DNA from: Phaeosaccion multiseriatum
Taxonomy: Eukaryota; Ochrophyta, other classes
Reading direction: 5' to 3'
Length of the DNA stretch: 64,000 nt
NCBI GenBank assembly: GCA_965112735.1
Contig: OZ218961.1
Span: forward strand, 496,001 to 560,000
Below are positions 20,075 to 32,344 of the stretch, piece after piece; position 1 is the stretch's first letter, and the number at the start of each line of letters is the position of its first letter. The translations under genes and the position numbers were made by a program. A model generated the notes under the pieces. That model had not been told where the DNA came from. It saw only the letters and a program-made list of their open reading frames with translations, and made no database searches.

Positions 20075-20345
20075 CGTCCTGCTGCGCGGGATTCCCCAAG
20101 CTTTCTTCTTGCCCTCCACAGGCTTCAAGTGGTGTGGCGACCTCCCCTTTCTTCCTCCACTGTGGCGCTACTCCCACTAATCTTCGAGGGAAAACGGCAG
20201 CACCAACTCCTTGTGCTGTCCTAGTACCCTTGTAATAGGAAGCGAGGGGGAGGTGGCAGCAACAGGGCGGCTTAACTGGAACGTGCTATAACCTCAAACC
20301 AAATCCATTCCAGCTAGTTGTGTTTGGGTCCCCCCCAAGTGTGCT
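20075..20345. promoter_or_regulatory. Divergent promoter region, RbfA / AAA+ ATPase
   Basis: About 270 bp between the two head-to-head start codons must contain both promoters and 5' leaders. No TATA box is obvious. If RbfA starts at 20128 the region shrinks to 217 bp. Confidence 0.6.
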
Positions 20346-22429
20346 TTGATGAAGGCGGGACCGATTCGATTTCCAAAGTCAGAGGGGGCGGAAGGAAGTA
20401 TGGGGAAGACAGCGGGAGGCATGTGGCTGTTAGCAGCGGCAACGCTTGCTTGCTCCGTTGGGGAGGGAGTGCTGGTGCGGGGGGGAGAAGTCGGGGCTGC
20501 AGCAGCGGCGACTGCTCCTACCCAGAGACAGCGACAGCAGCACACGTGGGAGGGACAGGACCGGCGGCAGGATGGGGAGGGGGACATCGAGCAGAAGCAG
20601 CAGCAGCGAATGTCGCAGGCGTCGGCGTGGGTGACGGGAGCCGGCAAGGGCAACAAGGTTACTGTGGAAGACACGGGAATACCTGGCGTATCCATTGTGC
20701 GCGTCGGAGGCGGAGGAGGAGGAGGAGGAGGAGGAGAAGGGGGAGGAGCCGACGAGTGTGAGGAGGAGGAGCAGCAGCTAGAGGGCGAGTACACTGACGG
20801 CATTGTTGGCCGGGCTCAGGAACCAGTTGTAGCCGCTGATGATGAGACGGGAGGAAGGGCGGCGGCAGCTCGGGGGGAGCCAGTGGTACCGGGAACTGTG
20901 GAAGAAGGGGCGAAAGAGTCACCGCTGCCTTCCATCACCTCCTATGGGCTGCCGTTCGGGTTTCTAGGAAGACGTCGTCGGGAAGCCCAAGAGAAGAAGC
21001 GGGCACAGCAGAAGGTCAAGCAACTGCAGCAGCAGAAGCAGCAGCGAGAGCGAGAGCTGCAGCGAGAGCAGCTGCGGGCCCGGAATAGGCTGAGCGAGAG
21101 GGGAGTCTTGGAGAGGGGGGAGGAGAAGAAGAAGGAGGATGATAAAGATGGCGTCTCGGATAGCCTCAGCTTGGACGAAGAGGAGGAGGAGAAGTACAAG
21201 TCGAAGAACAAGGGCAAGGGGAGTGCGGTCGGTCACGGTGGGGATGACGATGATGATGACGACGAGGATGACGACAGTGAGGGCACAGAGGATGGAGACG
21301 ACACAGATGGCAGCGACGCCGACGATTTGGGCGACTACAACGGCGGTAAGATGATGAGCATGTTGTGTGGGGGGAGGAGGGGGTGGGGGTTCCAGGGTTT
21401 GGTTGATTCAAGGCAAACACAGCCCTCCATCTCTCTCACATCCTCACGACGCCTGGCTTGACAAGTGTCCTACGCATCCACTGCCATCCCTCTCCCCTCC
21501 TTCCCACTCCGCACTCCCTTCCAAGCAGGGTTTGGCAGCGGTAACGGCGGTGGTGGCGGCGGTGACAGAGGCCGCGGAGGGACAGGAGGGGGGGGGGATG
21601 GCAGTGGACGGGGAGGGCTGCGCAGCGTGGGGGGGAGGCGCGGAGGCCTCCTGAAGAAGAAGGCCTCCACCGCCAGACCGAGCAAGGAGCCCGCTTCGGA
21701 GCAGGAGGACGAGGAGGTGTGTAGCGTGGGGGAGCGTAGGGGAGGGAGGGGAGGGGAGCGGAGGGGAGGGGAGGGGAAGGGAGGGGAGGGGAGGGTGGTG
21801 TAGGATAGGGTAAGGTGTGTAGGGTAGGGCAAGATGGGGTAGGGAAGGGTCAGGTAGGGTATAGGGTATGGTAGAGTAGGGTAGGGTAGGTTGGGGTAGG
21901 TTTCATCGCCCCTCTGCTCTCTTTTGTCATTTTTATCTTCACTTGGAGGCCCCCGAGCGCTGTTTCTTCCTGTGTCTTCCCTCGGCGCTTCCCACCCATC
22001 CACTGCCATCCCCCTCCTCTCGTCCTATCTCTCTATCCCCAATCTGATCTTATGTTTTGTTCTGTTGCCCTGCCCATAGGCTTCCATCCGTTGCGTGAAA
22101 CAGCACTGGCGATCTCTCATTGTGGTGCCTCCTTCCCAGGACAAGCTCAGTAAGTCACAAAGAGTGTCACTCAAGTCAAACCACCCACACTCCGATGAAG
22201 GAAGTGGTTCCCGTCCACACTCCGACAAAGGAAGTGGTTCCACCCACACTCCGACAAAGGAAGTGGTTCCCGTCCACACTCCGACAAAGGAAGTGGTTCC
22301 CGTCCCGGGGACTGTAGCAGTGCGCCCCCCTCCTTCCTCCTGCACACCTACCCACGAACACACACATACACACACGCCCCCCCCCCCCCACGCACAAAGA
22401 ACACACACTCACACACATGAACACACACG

Positions 22430-22460
<31 letters not shown>

Positions 22461-22536
22461 ATACACACATGCCCACACACACACACACAAACACACACTC
22501 GCACACACACACCTACCCACTCACATGCACACGCCC

Positions 22537-22569
<33 letters not shown>

Positions 22570-25500
22570 ACACACGGTCCCTACAGATGCCACCCTGCAT
22601 GGTGTGCTTGACGATCAGGACAAGTACGCATACGGCCCCGGGGTGGACTTCACCCTGGCAGAGAAGGACGCTGAGGCAGGGGCAGGGGCAGGGGGGGGCG
22701 GGGGAGGGCTGCCCAGCAGGTGAGTGAGTTGGTGATACAGAGAGAGGGAGGGAGGGAGGGAGGGAGGGAGGGGCAAGAAGGAGGGTTTATTTCTTAGCTA
22801 TCTTTCTCTCCTTCCCCCGCAGCCTCCCCTCCCCCGCAGCCCTCTCGTCCCTTCTGTCTTGTAACCCCCGCCTTCTCTTCTCTCTCTTTGTGTGTGTGTC
22901 TGTTGTCGTGTTGGTTGTCCGCTCACAGATCGACCGACGCCAAGTCCCCGTTCTACAAAATGCTCCTCACAGAGCTGCTCATGGATGGGATTGCAGGACC
23001 GCCTTCCCACTGGGGTATCGCGGGGGGGGGGTGGCAGCACAACAGCACAAGTACTAGCGTTAGTACGAGTGGTTGTGGCAAGAAGAGTGGGAGTGGAAGC
23101 ATCCATCGGCAGTGGTTCGAGAAGGACACGCTCTTGCAGCTGAGGGGAGCAGCCATGCTTGCTCACCATCCGGAGGTACGTCCCTCTCTCTCTGCCTCTC
23201 TGTGGTGTGTGTGTGCTTCTCTGTCTCTGTGTGTGGTGTGTATGTGTGTGCTTCTCTGTCTCTGTGTGTGGTGTATATGCGTGTGCTTCTCTTTCTCTGT
23301 GATGTGTGTGTTGTGCTTCTCTCTCTCTCTCTCTGTGGTGTGTGCGTGTATGTGCGGATGGGTAGGAGAGAGCATGTTTCTCTGTGTGTGCGAAGTGTGG
23401 TATGCGTCTGTATCTGTGATGTGTGTGTGAGACGAGAAGAGAGTGTGTGCCTGGGCGTCCCCCCCCCTGCAAATACACTAAAAACTGACCTAACTCCCCT
23501 CCCTCCCTCCCTTCCTCCCTCCCTCTCCCCCCCTCTCTCAGTTTCTCAAGCACACCCAGAAGCTTCCCCGCATCAGCCGCGGCCTGCGACTCGTGTCTCC
23601 CCAGGTACTGAATGGACAGACAGAGTATTCACTCTCCTGACACCCCTGACCGAGTGATCTGTCCCGACACCTCTGACTGACTAACCTACCTTTCCTGACA
23701 CCTTTGACTGACTAACCTTTCCTGACAGCTTTGACTGACTACCCTGTCCTGACACCTTTGACCGACTAACCTGTCCCGACACCTCTGACTGACTAACCTG
23801 TCCCGACACTGATTGACCCGTCCCTTGACTGACCCCTCCTCCTGACACCCTTGACTGCTGACCTGTCCTGACACCAGGCGACGCACAGCATGCAAGAGGC
23901 CCTCGCCCGGGCGGTGGGACACGCCACAGGGGCGCAGGTGGTGAACCTGGACGACAAGTGAGTTCGTTGGTGATACAGAGGGAGAGAGGGAGGGAGGGTG
24001 AGAGGGAGGAAGGGAGGGGATGAGCTACACTAACACAAACTTTGAACTGCCCCTTCTCACCCTATTCCGCACCCTCACCCCATCTTTTGCTCCTGCCCCC
24101 ACCCCCCACCCAAAAGGGCGTTTGAAGATGTGCGTAACGCAGCGGAGTCGGAGGGAGTGTCCCCCGATCTGCTCACACGGGCCCGCCTCCTCGACTCCCT
24201 CCTTGAGACCGCGGCAGAGGACGACACTCCTCTTGTTGTCTTCCTTAGGGACAAAGGAGGGGCTATATTCAACTCCAGAGGTGGGGTTGGGCAAGAGCAG
24301 GGGCATTGCATAGGGCAAGGGTAGGGGCATTGCATAGGGCAAGGGTAGGGGCAGAGGGTAGTGATTGGAGCTTCACGGTAGAGGGTGGTGACGGGGTTGG
24401 TCCCTCCCTGCATCTTCCTCCCCCCCCCCCCCCCTAACTATCCATCCACTCTACCCACCCACTCACCCACCCACACGTACCCACACACACACACACACCA
24501 CTCTCTCAGGCGCGTGCGAGCGCATCGCTGAGGAGCTGAAGAACGCCGACAGTCGTGTGCTCTTTGTGCTGTCCACCTTGAGTGACCCGTACGAGCACGG
24601 GGCGCAGGGCATGCTGTCCAGTTTGAAGCGCCAGCAGGTGGGTTAGGGTAGAGTGGAGGGTGGAGGGTGGTTGGTTAACTGGTTGGTTAACTGGTTGGTT
24701 GGTTGGGTGGGTGAGTTGGTTGGTTCGTTGCTGGGTTGGTTGGGTTGGTTGGGTTGGTGGGGGGGGTTAGCACGGGTGGTTAGTGCGTTGAGCCAGCACG
24801 CGGGTTTAGGTACTCACTCATTCTCTCTCTCTGTCTCACACAAACACACACACACACTTGCACACACATACACACATACACACAGGCGGAGCAGCAAGCT
24901 GGGCAGGGGCAGCATCCCCCGGGGAGCGGCCCCCCTGGACAGCAGCCCCCCGGGGGCAGCAATCGGCCCAACATGGGCATGGGCGGACTGCCGTTTCACC
25001 CGAGCCAGCTCGGACAGGGCTCGCAACTGCCTCCCGGGATGAATGGTATGTAAATTGAGTGAGTGAGAGAGTGAGTGAGTGGAGTGAGTGAATGGAGAGA
25101 GTGAGTGGGTGTAGTGAGTGAGTGAGTGATTGAAGGGAGTGAGTGATTGAAGGGAGTAAGTGAGTGAGTGAGTGAGTGAATGTAATTGAATTCATGCGGA
25201 CGCAAGGAAGGTGAAGACCTCAGTCCTTTTCGATGTCGACATGGATATGGATTTTGATGTTTTGATGCCTCTTACACTTGTCATTCACTCACACGCTGTC
25301 ACTCACTCACTCACTCACTCGCTCACTCACTGGTTCTCACGCATCCTCACTGTTTGTCGCCCACACTCACTGTCGATGACCCACCCAACCCCACTCTCTC
25401 AGGCATGCCTCGTTTCCTCCACCAACTCCCTCCCGACCCCAACGACCCCACCAAGAAGAACTTCGTTATCCTCAGCCCCCAGCAGCAGCCCCCGCCGGGT

Positions 25501-27351
25501 CATCCCCACCAAGGAGGAGGGCAGGGAGGGCATCCGGGGCAGCCGGGGGGGAGCTTCAATGGACAGGGACAGCCGCCACCCTTCATGCTGCCACCGCCCC
25601 ATGTGGTCCAGCAGGTGAGCGGGTTATGGGGGTGAGAGTGGGGGTGGGGTTGGCGTTCGGCACTCACTCACTCACTCACTCACTCACTCACTCACCCGCT
25701 CACTCCCCACTCACTCCCAACTCACTCCTCACTCACCTTTCACCCACCTTTCTGTATGTCTCCTTTTTCTTCTCCCCCACATCACATACCTCCCTCCCTC
25801 CCTCCCTCCCTGTCTCCCTCCCTCCCTCCCTCCCTCCCTCCCTGCCTCCCTCCCTCCATTCATCCCTCCCTGCCTGCCTCCCTCCCTGGCTCCCTCCCTC
25901 CCTGCCTCCCTCCCTCCCCTTCCCTCCCTCCCCCTTCCCCTCTATTTCAGATGCTGAAAGACGCTCTGAAGGAGATGCAGGACCTCAACCTCCTCCCCAA
26001 GGGCGAAGAAGCCAACGGCAGCAGCAGTTGGTCATACACAAGCAGCGCCAGTCCCGACACCAGCACCAGAGTCACAGATGGCAAGGGCAAGGGCAAGGGC
26101 AAGCATATGGGCAAGGCCAGCAAGAAGAGGGGCAGTAGCAGCGCTGAGGAGACAGAGGACGACAGCAGTGATGATTATGAGGAAGAGGAGGAGGAGGACG
26201 GGAGCGAGGACGAAGAGGACGGAGGGGAAAGCATCACGACTGGCGACGACGACGACGACGACGCCCGTACTACCTCCCCCTCAAGCAGTAGCAGCAAGAG
26301 CAGGAAGAGGAAGTCTGGGGGCTCACGGAAGAAAGGCAGCAGCAGCAGCAGCAGCGTGGATTCGAACGGGGGTGGTGAGGGTGATGGACAGTTTGGAGGC
26401 ATCCCTCCCAAGGCTCTGATGGACATGCTTGGAGAGGCCCTGCAGGATGAGGAAGTCAAGCGCTTATTGGACAATGTGGGTGCTGAGGTTTGGGTGGGGT
26501 GGTTTGGGTCGTTGATTGGGTCACTGGGGTGCTGGCCCATATGCGCGCCCGCCTGCCCATATGCCTGCCCTTGTGTGCGTGCGGGCTCTCCGGGCTCTCC
26601 CTTTTACCCCACTTGTCTCTCTTTCCCCTATCCTCTTATTAATCATGTCCGTATACCTGTATCGCCCATCTCGTACCCATACGCCTCTATCTGCCTCTCA
26701 GCTGGGACAGGACGGGCAGCAGCAGGGCTTCAGCATCATGTTCACCACGTCCGCGCCTCAAGCGGTAAGAGGAAGAGGGAAGAGGAAGAGGGTAGACGCT
26801 AGGGAGAGATAGAAGAGGAAGGAATGAAAGAAAGAGAGAACCATGGAGAGTACTCACTCACTCACTCACTCCCTCTGTCACCTACTCACTCACTCACTCC
26901 CTCTTTCACCTACTCACTCACTCACTCACTCACTCCCTCTGTCACCTACTCACTCACTCACTCACTCACTGTGTCCTCTCTCTCGCCAATTCACTCACTC
27001 ACTCAGTCACTCACTCATTCACTCAGTCACTTACTCATTCACTCACTCACTCATTGCTTTATCTGCTGTTTGTTGGTGGATTATCCTTGTCCTTCTCTTC
27101 TCCCTACACTCCTACTTATCTTATCTTGTCTTACTTATTGTCCCCCCTTCTCAGGACGGGAGCCCTTCTCCTCCGTTCCACCACTCCTTCCACCACAGCT
27201 TCAATGGAGACGACTCATCATCAAGCGGTAACGGACTCAGCGAAGACGGTGAGGATGATGAGCTTCGATGAGGGTTGCTGCTGTTGTTCTTAGTCATGAT
27301 ATATATGGTGGTGTTGTTGTATATATGGGGATGTTGTTGTTTTCCTTGCGG

Positions 27352-27386
<35 letters not shown>

Positions 27387-28691
27387 CAAGCCTTACTAAA
27401 AGAAAAAAGCTGAGTGCATTGATCTCTTTAACTGGGGAAGGGGGGATCAATGCTCTGAGGCCACCCCCTTAGCAGCTCGAGGGGCGGGCTTATGCAGTCA
27501 TGTTTGGCTGGATACGTATGTACACTTACGTACACTACTATAGACACCCTTCAATGCGTTACATGTATTTCAGTGCACGTGCCCTTATTCTGTCCTCCAC
27601 GCCCTCCTCTCTCTCCTCTCTCTCCTCTCTCTCTACTCTCACCCCTGCACTCTCTACCAACGAACACAAGCAGGAGACAGCAATGGGAGCAGCAGCAGCG
27701 GCACAAACAGCGGCACTTTGCAAGGATGGATCTCCAACATACGCAAGTCAATGAATAACAAGGATGGGGAAGGGGGAGGAGGAGGAGGAGGAGGAGGAGG
27801 AGAAGGAGGAGAAGGGGACTCCTCGGGAAGGAGTGGTAGCACCGGCAGCGAGGGTCAGTCCTCACAGGCTGGCAGGAGGGGCGGCAGTATTCGACCCCGG
27901 AATGTGACAGGAAGGCACCCTGCCCTTGGAGGAGGAGGCGGCGGCGGCGGAGGAGGAGGAGGAGGTGACTCTTCGGACCTTCCACCCTCGGGGAACGAGG
28001 CCCGTGCACTGCATAATTTGTTTGAGGACTTGGCGGTGAACCCTCCCAACGACGCGGTACTGCGGAAGCACTGGTGAGGGGAGGGGATGGCAATGGATGG
28101 CAGTGGATGGGTGGATGGGGAGGGGAGGAGGAGGGGGAGATTGGGAGACGGGAGGGGAGGGGAGGGGAGGGGATGAGAGAGCCAGGGAGGGGAGGGGAGG
28201 GAGTGGGAGGGGAGGAGAGAGTACTAGAGGAAGAGAGGCGAGAAGAGCATACAACATGCCTTGCATCTGAGTCTTCATGATACCATAGCAGTTCCCCTCT
28301 CCCCCTTGAACCCCTAATATGCCGTGCCCCGCCACTTTCTCCCATATGCCTCCACTCGCTCCCTCCCACATGCCTCTCTATACTCTCTCGCCCCCCATAC
28401 GCCTCTACCGCCCCTCCCCCCCAGGGACAAGTGGGTAGACGAGGACGTCGGGAGGCACAACGCCCGGCACAATAAGGAGCAGCTCACACACTACCTCAGG
28501 AGAAACGATCTCGTGAGTAGAGGGGGCGTTAGAGGCATACATACATACGGGGTGTTGGTTGGAGGCATATGGGGTATAAGAAGCATGTGGGGACGGGAGG
28601 TGCGCGGTGCCTGGGGACAAGGGACAGGGGAAAGGAAAGATTTTCGACACTTCTTTGCTGTCACTGTTGCTGCTGCTGTTCCTGCTGTGTC

Positions 28692-28737
<46 letters not shown>

Positions 28738-31700
28738 GGTGGTGGTGGTGGTTGTCTTACGAAAGGGTCTGGTCGTGTTCTCGCGTATGCGTTGCCTACC
28801 CCCCCCCCCCCCCCTCGCTACTTCCATCCTATCCTCCATCTAAACCTTCTACCCCTACCCCCTTTTCTCTCTCCTCCCCTCCCCTCCTCCCACCCCCCCC
28901 CCCCTCTCTCCTCTCCCCCTCCCCCTCCCCTCTCCCCCTCCCCTCTCCCTCTCCTCTCCCCTCCCCTCAGGTGTGCCCGGCCCTTAGCCAAATCTACCCT
29001 CTCCTCTCCAAGCACTGTCTCACTCACGCCGAGACAGGCAACGTGGTCCTCACAGCTCTCAAAGTAGAGGTCTCCAAGGGAGGTCAGGAGCAGGGTCAAG
29101 TTGGGGCCCCAACAGTGGACCCCTCGGGCAGGCTGGTCATCAGCAGAAGCAGCATGGAGACGGCCTTTGGGGTGGTGTGCAAGGCCTTTGTGGCTCGGCC
29201 CGGTCAGCCGCTGAGCAGGACAAAGGAGGAGGTAGCGGCTCTGGCACAGCATGACAGGTGAGAGAGAATGACCGGGTGTTACCCATCGTGGTTGGGTGCG
29301 TGTTAGTGTGTGTATGTGTATGTGTTTGTGTGTGTAACATATCCTTGGCGTCTTGGTGTATGAATGCGTGAGCGTGTCTTCTCTTTCTCTCTCTATATAT
29401 ATATGTATATTATATATATCGCCTCCCTCCCTCTCCCTCCCTCTCTGTCCCCCTCTCTCTCTCTCTGTAACACACACACGCTCCCTCTCCCTGTCCACCC
29501 CCCACCCCTTCAGACACGAGCAGGCCCTGGTGACGAACGTCATCGTGCCCAAGGACATTGGCGTAACGTATGACATGATCGGCGGCTTACAACAAGCCAA
29601 AGACCTCCTCCGTCAATGCATCACCTACCCCCTCAAGTTCCCTCATCTCTACTCGGAGGGTATCGCCAAGGAGGCGGTTAAAGGAGTGTTGCTCTTCGGC
29701 CCACCGGGGACGGTACGTAACGTTTGCGTACGACTGCCAACGCCGGGGGGGGGGGGGGGTGTGTGTCTCCTCTCTCTATCGTCTCTTCTCTTTGTCCTCT
29801 CTCTCCCCTCTCCTCTCCTCTCTCCTCTTCTCTCCTCTCTCGTCTCTCTCCTCTCTCTCTCTCCTCCCCTCTCTCCTATCCCCTCTCGTCTCTCTCTCCT
29901 CCCTATCCTCTCTCTCCTCTCTCCTGCCTACTATACCACCTCGTGGTCTCCTACATCCAACACTTACGACCCCACCCACGCCCCTTATCCCAAACACCCA
30001 CGGAACACTCACCTCAGGGCAAGACCATGCTTGCCAAAGCCGTGGCCACGGAGGGCGGAGCGACCTTCCTGACAGTGGACGCGAGCGTGATTGAGAACAA
30101 ATGGCTGGGAGAGAGCGAGAAGAACGCCCGAGCGGTAGGTGGTATGCTTTGCCAACTGTGGATCAACCGCTAAACTCGCTAAGCTAGGAACTAGTCAGCG
30201 CTGGTTAGCCATGTTTATAGATGGGTCTGCTCTTTGTCTCCCATCGTATCCTCTCCTCTGGTCTGCTCTGCTCCGATCTGTTGCTGCTTGCTTCTTGGTA
30301 TCACCAAGTACCCTCCGAGAGGCCCTCATTCTCTCTCTCACTTTCTCACACACACACACACTCTCTCTCTCTATTGTAATCGTCGATTCCCTCCCTCTCT
30401 TCCCTCCCTTCCCTCCCTCCTTCCCAACCCCCCCCTTTTATTACTATGACGCCATCAGGTGTTCACTCTTGCCCGTCGGCTTGCCCCGTGCGTCATCTTC
30501 CTGGACGAGGTGGACTCCGTGCTCTCATCAAGGGAGAAGTATGATGACACCACCCACGGAACACTCACCTCCGTCAAGACCACCATCATGCAGGTATATG
30601 GGTATACGGGCATAGAGGAATATGGGTGTATGGGCATCAAAAAGCATGTGTGTGTGAACTTCGGGCACTCCTCAGTTTCTTTCTCCCTCCCTCCCTCGCT
30701 CCCTCCCTCCCTCCCTCCCTCCCTCCCTCCCTCCCTCCCTCCCTCCCCTCTGTATCACCAACAGGAGTGGGACGGTCTCCGTACTACAGGTGACCGAGTG
30801 GTGGTAATCGGCAGCACCAACCGCCCCTTCGACCTCGACGAGGCAGTGCTGAGGAGACTCCCGAGGCGCATCATGGTGGACCTGCCGGACGCGGAAACCA
30901 GAGAGGAGATTCTGAAGGTACGTACGTAAGCTTAACCTCCTTACTTATGTATTGGTGAACACTTGCTAAAGGAGAAGACGTATTCTGTGAGGCTCCCTCG
31001 TTGGGGGGTGAGGCAGCTCCCTCTCTGTTCCCTTTCTCTCTCTCTCTCGTTCTCTCTCTTGTCTTCCCGAACACTTTTTTTTACCCTCCCTCCCTCCCTC
31101 CCTCCCTCCCTCCCTCTCTCCCTCTCTCCCTTCCTCCCCCCCTCCCTCCCTCTGTATCACCAACAGGTGAGCATGGCCAACAACCGTGTGGACCCCTCCG
31201 TGAACTTCACCACCATCGCTACAGACATGCTTGACGGTTTCACGGGCAGTGATATCAAGGAGGTGTGCAGGGAGGCCGTGGTGCGCATCGCACACGAGAA
31301 GGTGAGGAGCGAGGGAGGGAGAAGAGGGAGGGAGGGGGGGAGGGAGTGAAGGGAGGGAGGGAGGGAGGGAGGGAGGGAGAGGGAGGGAGGGAGGGATATT
31401 TGCGGGGTAGAGGAGAGAGGGAGGGATGGAGATGAACCAAGCTCTTGCTTGAGGCCCATAGAGGAGAGAGGGAGGGATGGAGATGAACCAAGCTCTTGCT
31501 TGAGGCCCATAGAGGAGAGAGGGAGCGATGGAGATGAAGCAAGCTCTTGCTTGAGGCCCATAGAGGAGAGAGGGAGCGATGGAGATGAAGCAAGCTCTTG
31601 ATTGAGGCCCATACTTGACTACTCGCTTGTCTCCTTGCTTGTGTGGACCTCTCTCAGGCTCGGGAGCTTGAGAGCAATGCCGACGCGGAGGCCGACTTGA

Positions 31701-32163
31701 CCGGCAGGCTGCGACCAGTCACCATGGAGGACTTCAAGGAGGCGGGCAAGCGACTGACGGCCAGCGTGGACGAAAAGGTGCGTCCCTGTGTGCCCTCCGC
31801 GGGGCAGGAGAGGAGAAGAGAGATTGGGATGGGGTAGGGTGTATATATATATATGTATACATATGTATATAATGAATGTATGTATGTATGTTTATGTATC
31901 ATTCATGGAATGGCGTATGTAGCTATGCAGAGGGGTAGAGATGAGGGTGGGGCTGGCACATTCACACATGTAGATGTGGGGGCGTCCGCTTTGCGAATCT
32001 ATGTTGTGTTCTGTGGAACCATTGATTAAGTGTCTGTGGAGCACTCTCTTGTCTACCTCTGTCTCTTCTCCCGCCCCTACTGTATTGCCGCCCTGCCCCC
32101 GCCTTACTGTCTTCTCTCTCTAAATCCCCCTTTCTCTCTCTCTATCCCTCGCTCTCGCTCTCG

Positions 32164-32199
<36 letters not shown>

Positions 32200-32344
32200 C
32201 GCTCCGGTTTCTGCCGTATCCCGTGGCCACCGCTTGAGACAGGGCCGCGAGCTTGCGAGGGTGTGGGACTGGAACGAGCAGTACGGAGAGATCAAAAAGA
32301 AGCGGGACGACCCCAGCAGGCACCACCTCTCCATGTACCTCTAA
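20346..32344 (+). CDS. AAA+ ATPase of the Msp1/ATAD1-DAA1 type (24 exons)
   Basis: Exons: 20346-21345, 21529-21716, 22080-22149, 22587-22719, 22929-23175, 23542-23604, 23878-23957, 24117-24280, 24510-24637, 24896-25045, 25403-25614, 25951-26475, 26702-26764, 27155-27248, 27674-28073, 28435-28512, 28971-29257, 29514-29712, 30018-30134, 30459-30593, 30765-30916, 31167-31301, 31658-31777, 32243-32344. The C-terminal AAA domain is complete: Walker A GPPGTGKT (split by an intron), Walker [30 protein letters not shown] with the arginine finger, and [15 protein letters not shown]. This form matches plant DAA1-like and ATAD1/Msp1 proteins. Upstream lies a degenerate AAA-like region ([35 protein letters not shown]) as in DAA1 relatives, plus long Gly, Asp/Glu and Ser runs. 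A hydrophobic stretch near residue 25 ([16 protein letters not shown]) could be a signal or anchor. Substrate and location are unknown. A second start at 20400 is possible. Confidence 0.88.
21717..22079 (+). repeat. Intron of AAA+ gene with GGGTA-type repeats
   Basis: Begins GTGTGTAGCG and runs through GGGGAG and TAGGGTAGGG-like repeats (21720-21900), G-rich on this strand, before a pyrimidine-rich second half ending CCCATAG. The TAGGG-rich part is imperfect and not a telomere repeat. Confidence 0.6.
22190..22300 (+). repeat. ~30-bp minisatellite in intron
   Basis: Four copies of a unit containing CACTCCGACAAAGGAAGTGG and TTCCCGTCCA. It is followed at 22345-22570 by CA repeats broken by poly-C runs, within the AAA+ gene intron 22150-22586. 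Confidence 0.85.
23636..23877 (+). repeat. Tandem repeat grown toward an acceptor
   Basis: About eight imperfect units of CTGACACCTTTGACTGACTAACCTGTC fill the intron 23605-23877. The final unit ends CTGACACCAG, the acceptor of the next exon, so the 3' splice site shares sequence with the repeat. Confidence 0.8.
25046..25402 (+). repeat. Intron with complementary (GAGT)n and (CACT)n ends
   Basis: The donor GTATGT at 25046 is followed by GAGT repeats to about 25175. CACT repeats occupy 25282-25335, before acceptor CTCTCAG at 25402. The two tracts are complementary and could pair in the transcript. Confidence 0.85.
26834..27055 (+). repeat. (CACT)n repeat blocks in intron
   Basis: Blocks of CACT units alternate with CCCTCTGTCACCTA-type spacers, three times in tandem, within intron 26765-27154 of the AAA+ gene. 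Confidence 0.8.
31387..31612 (+). repeat. ~58-bp minisatellite in intron
   Basis: Four copies of a unit containing GAGGAGAGAGGGAGGGATGG and CAAGCTCTTGCTTGAGGCCC in intron 31302-31657. Each unit contains the palindrome-like CAAGCTCTTGCTTG. Confidence 0.85.

Noticed and set aside
21790-21905. Internal telomere repeat
   Set aside because: The TAGGG-like units are irregular and mixed with GGGTA and GGGGA. They fit the general G-rich intron starts.
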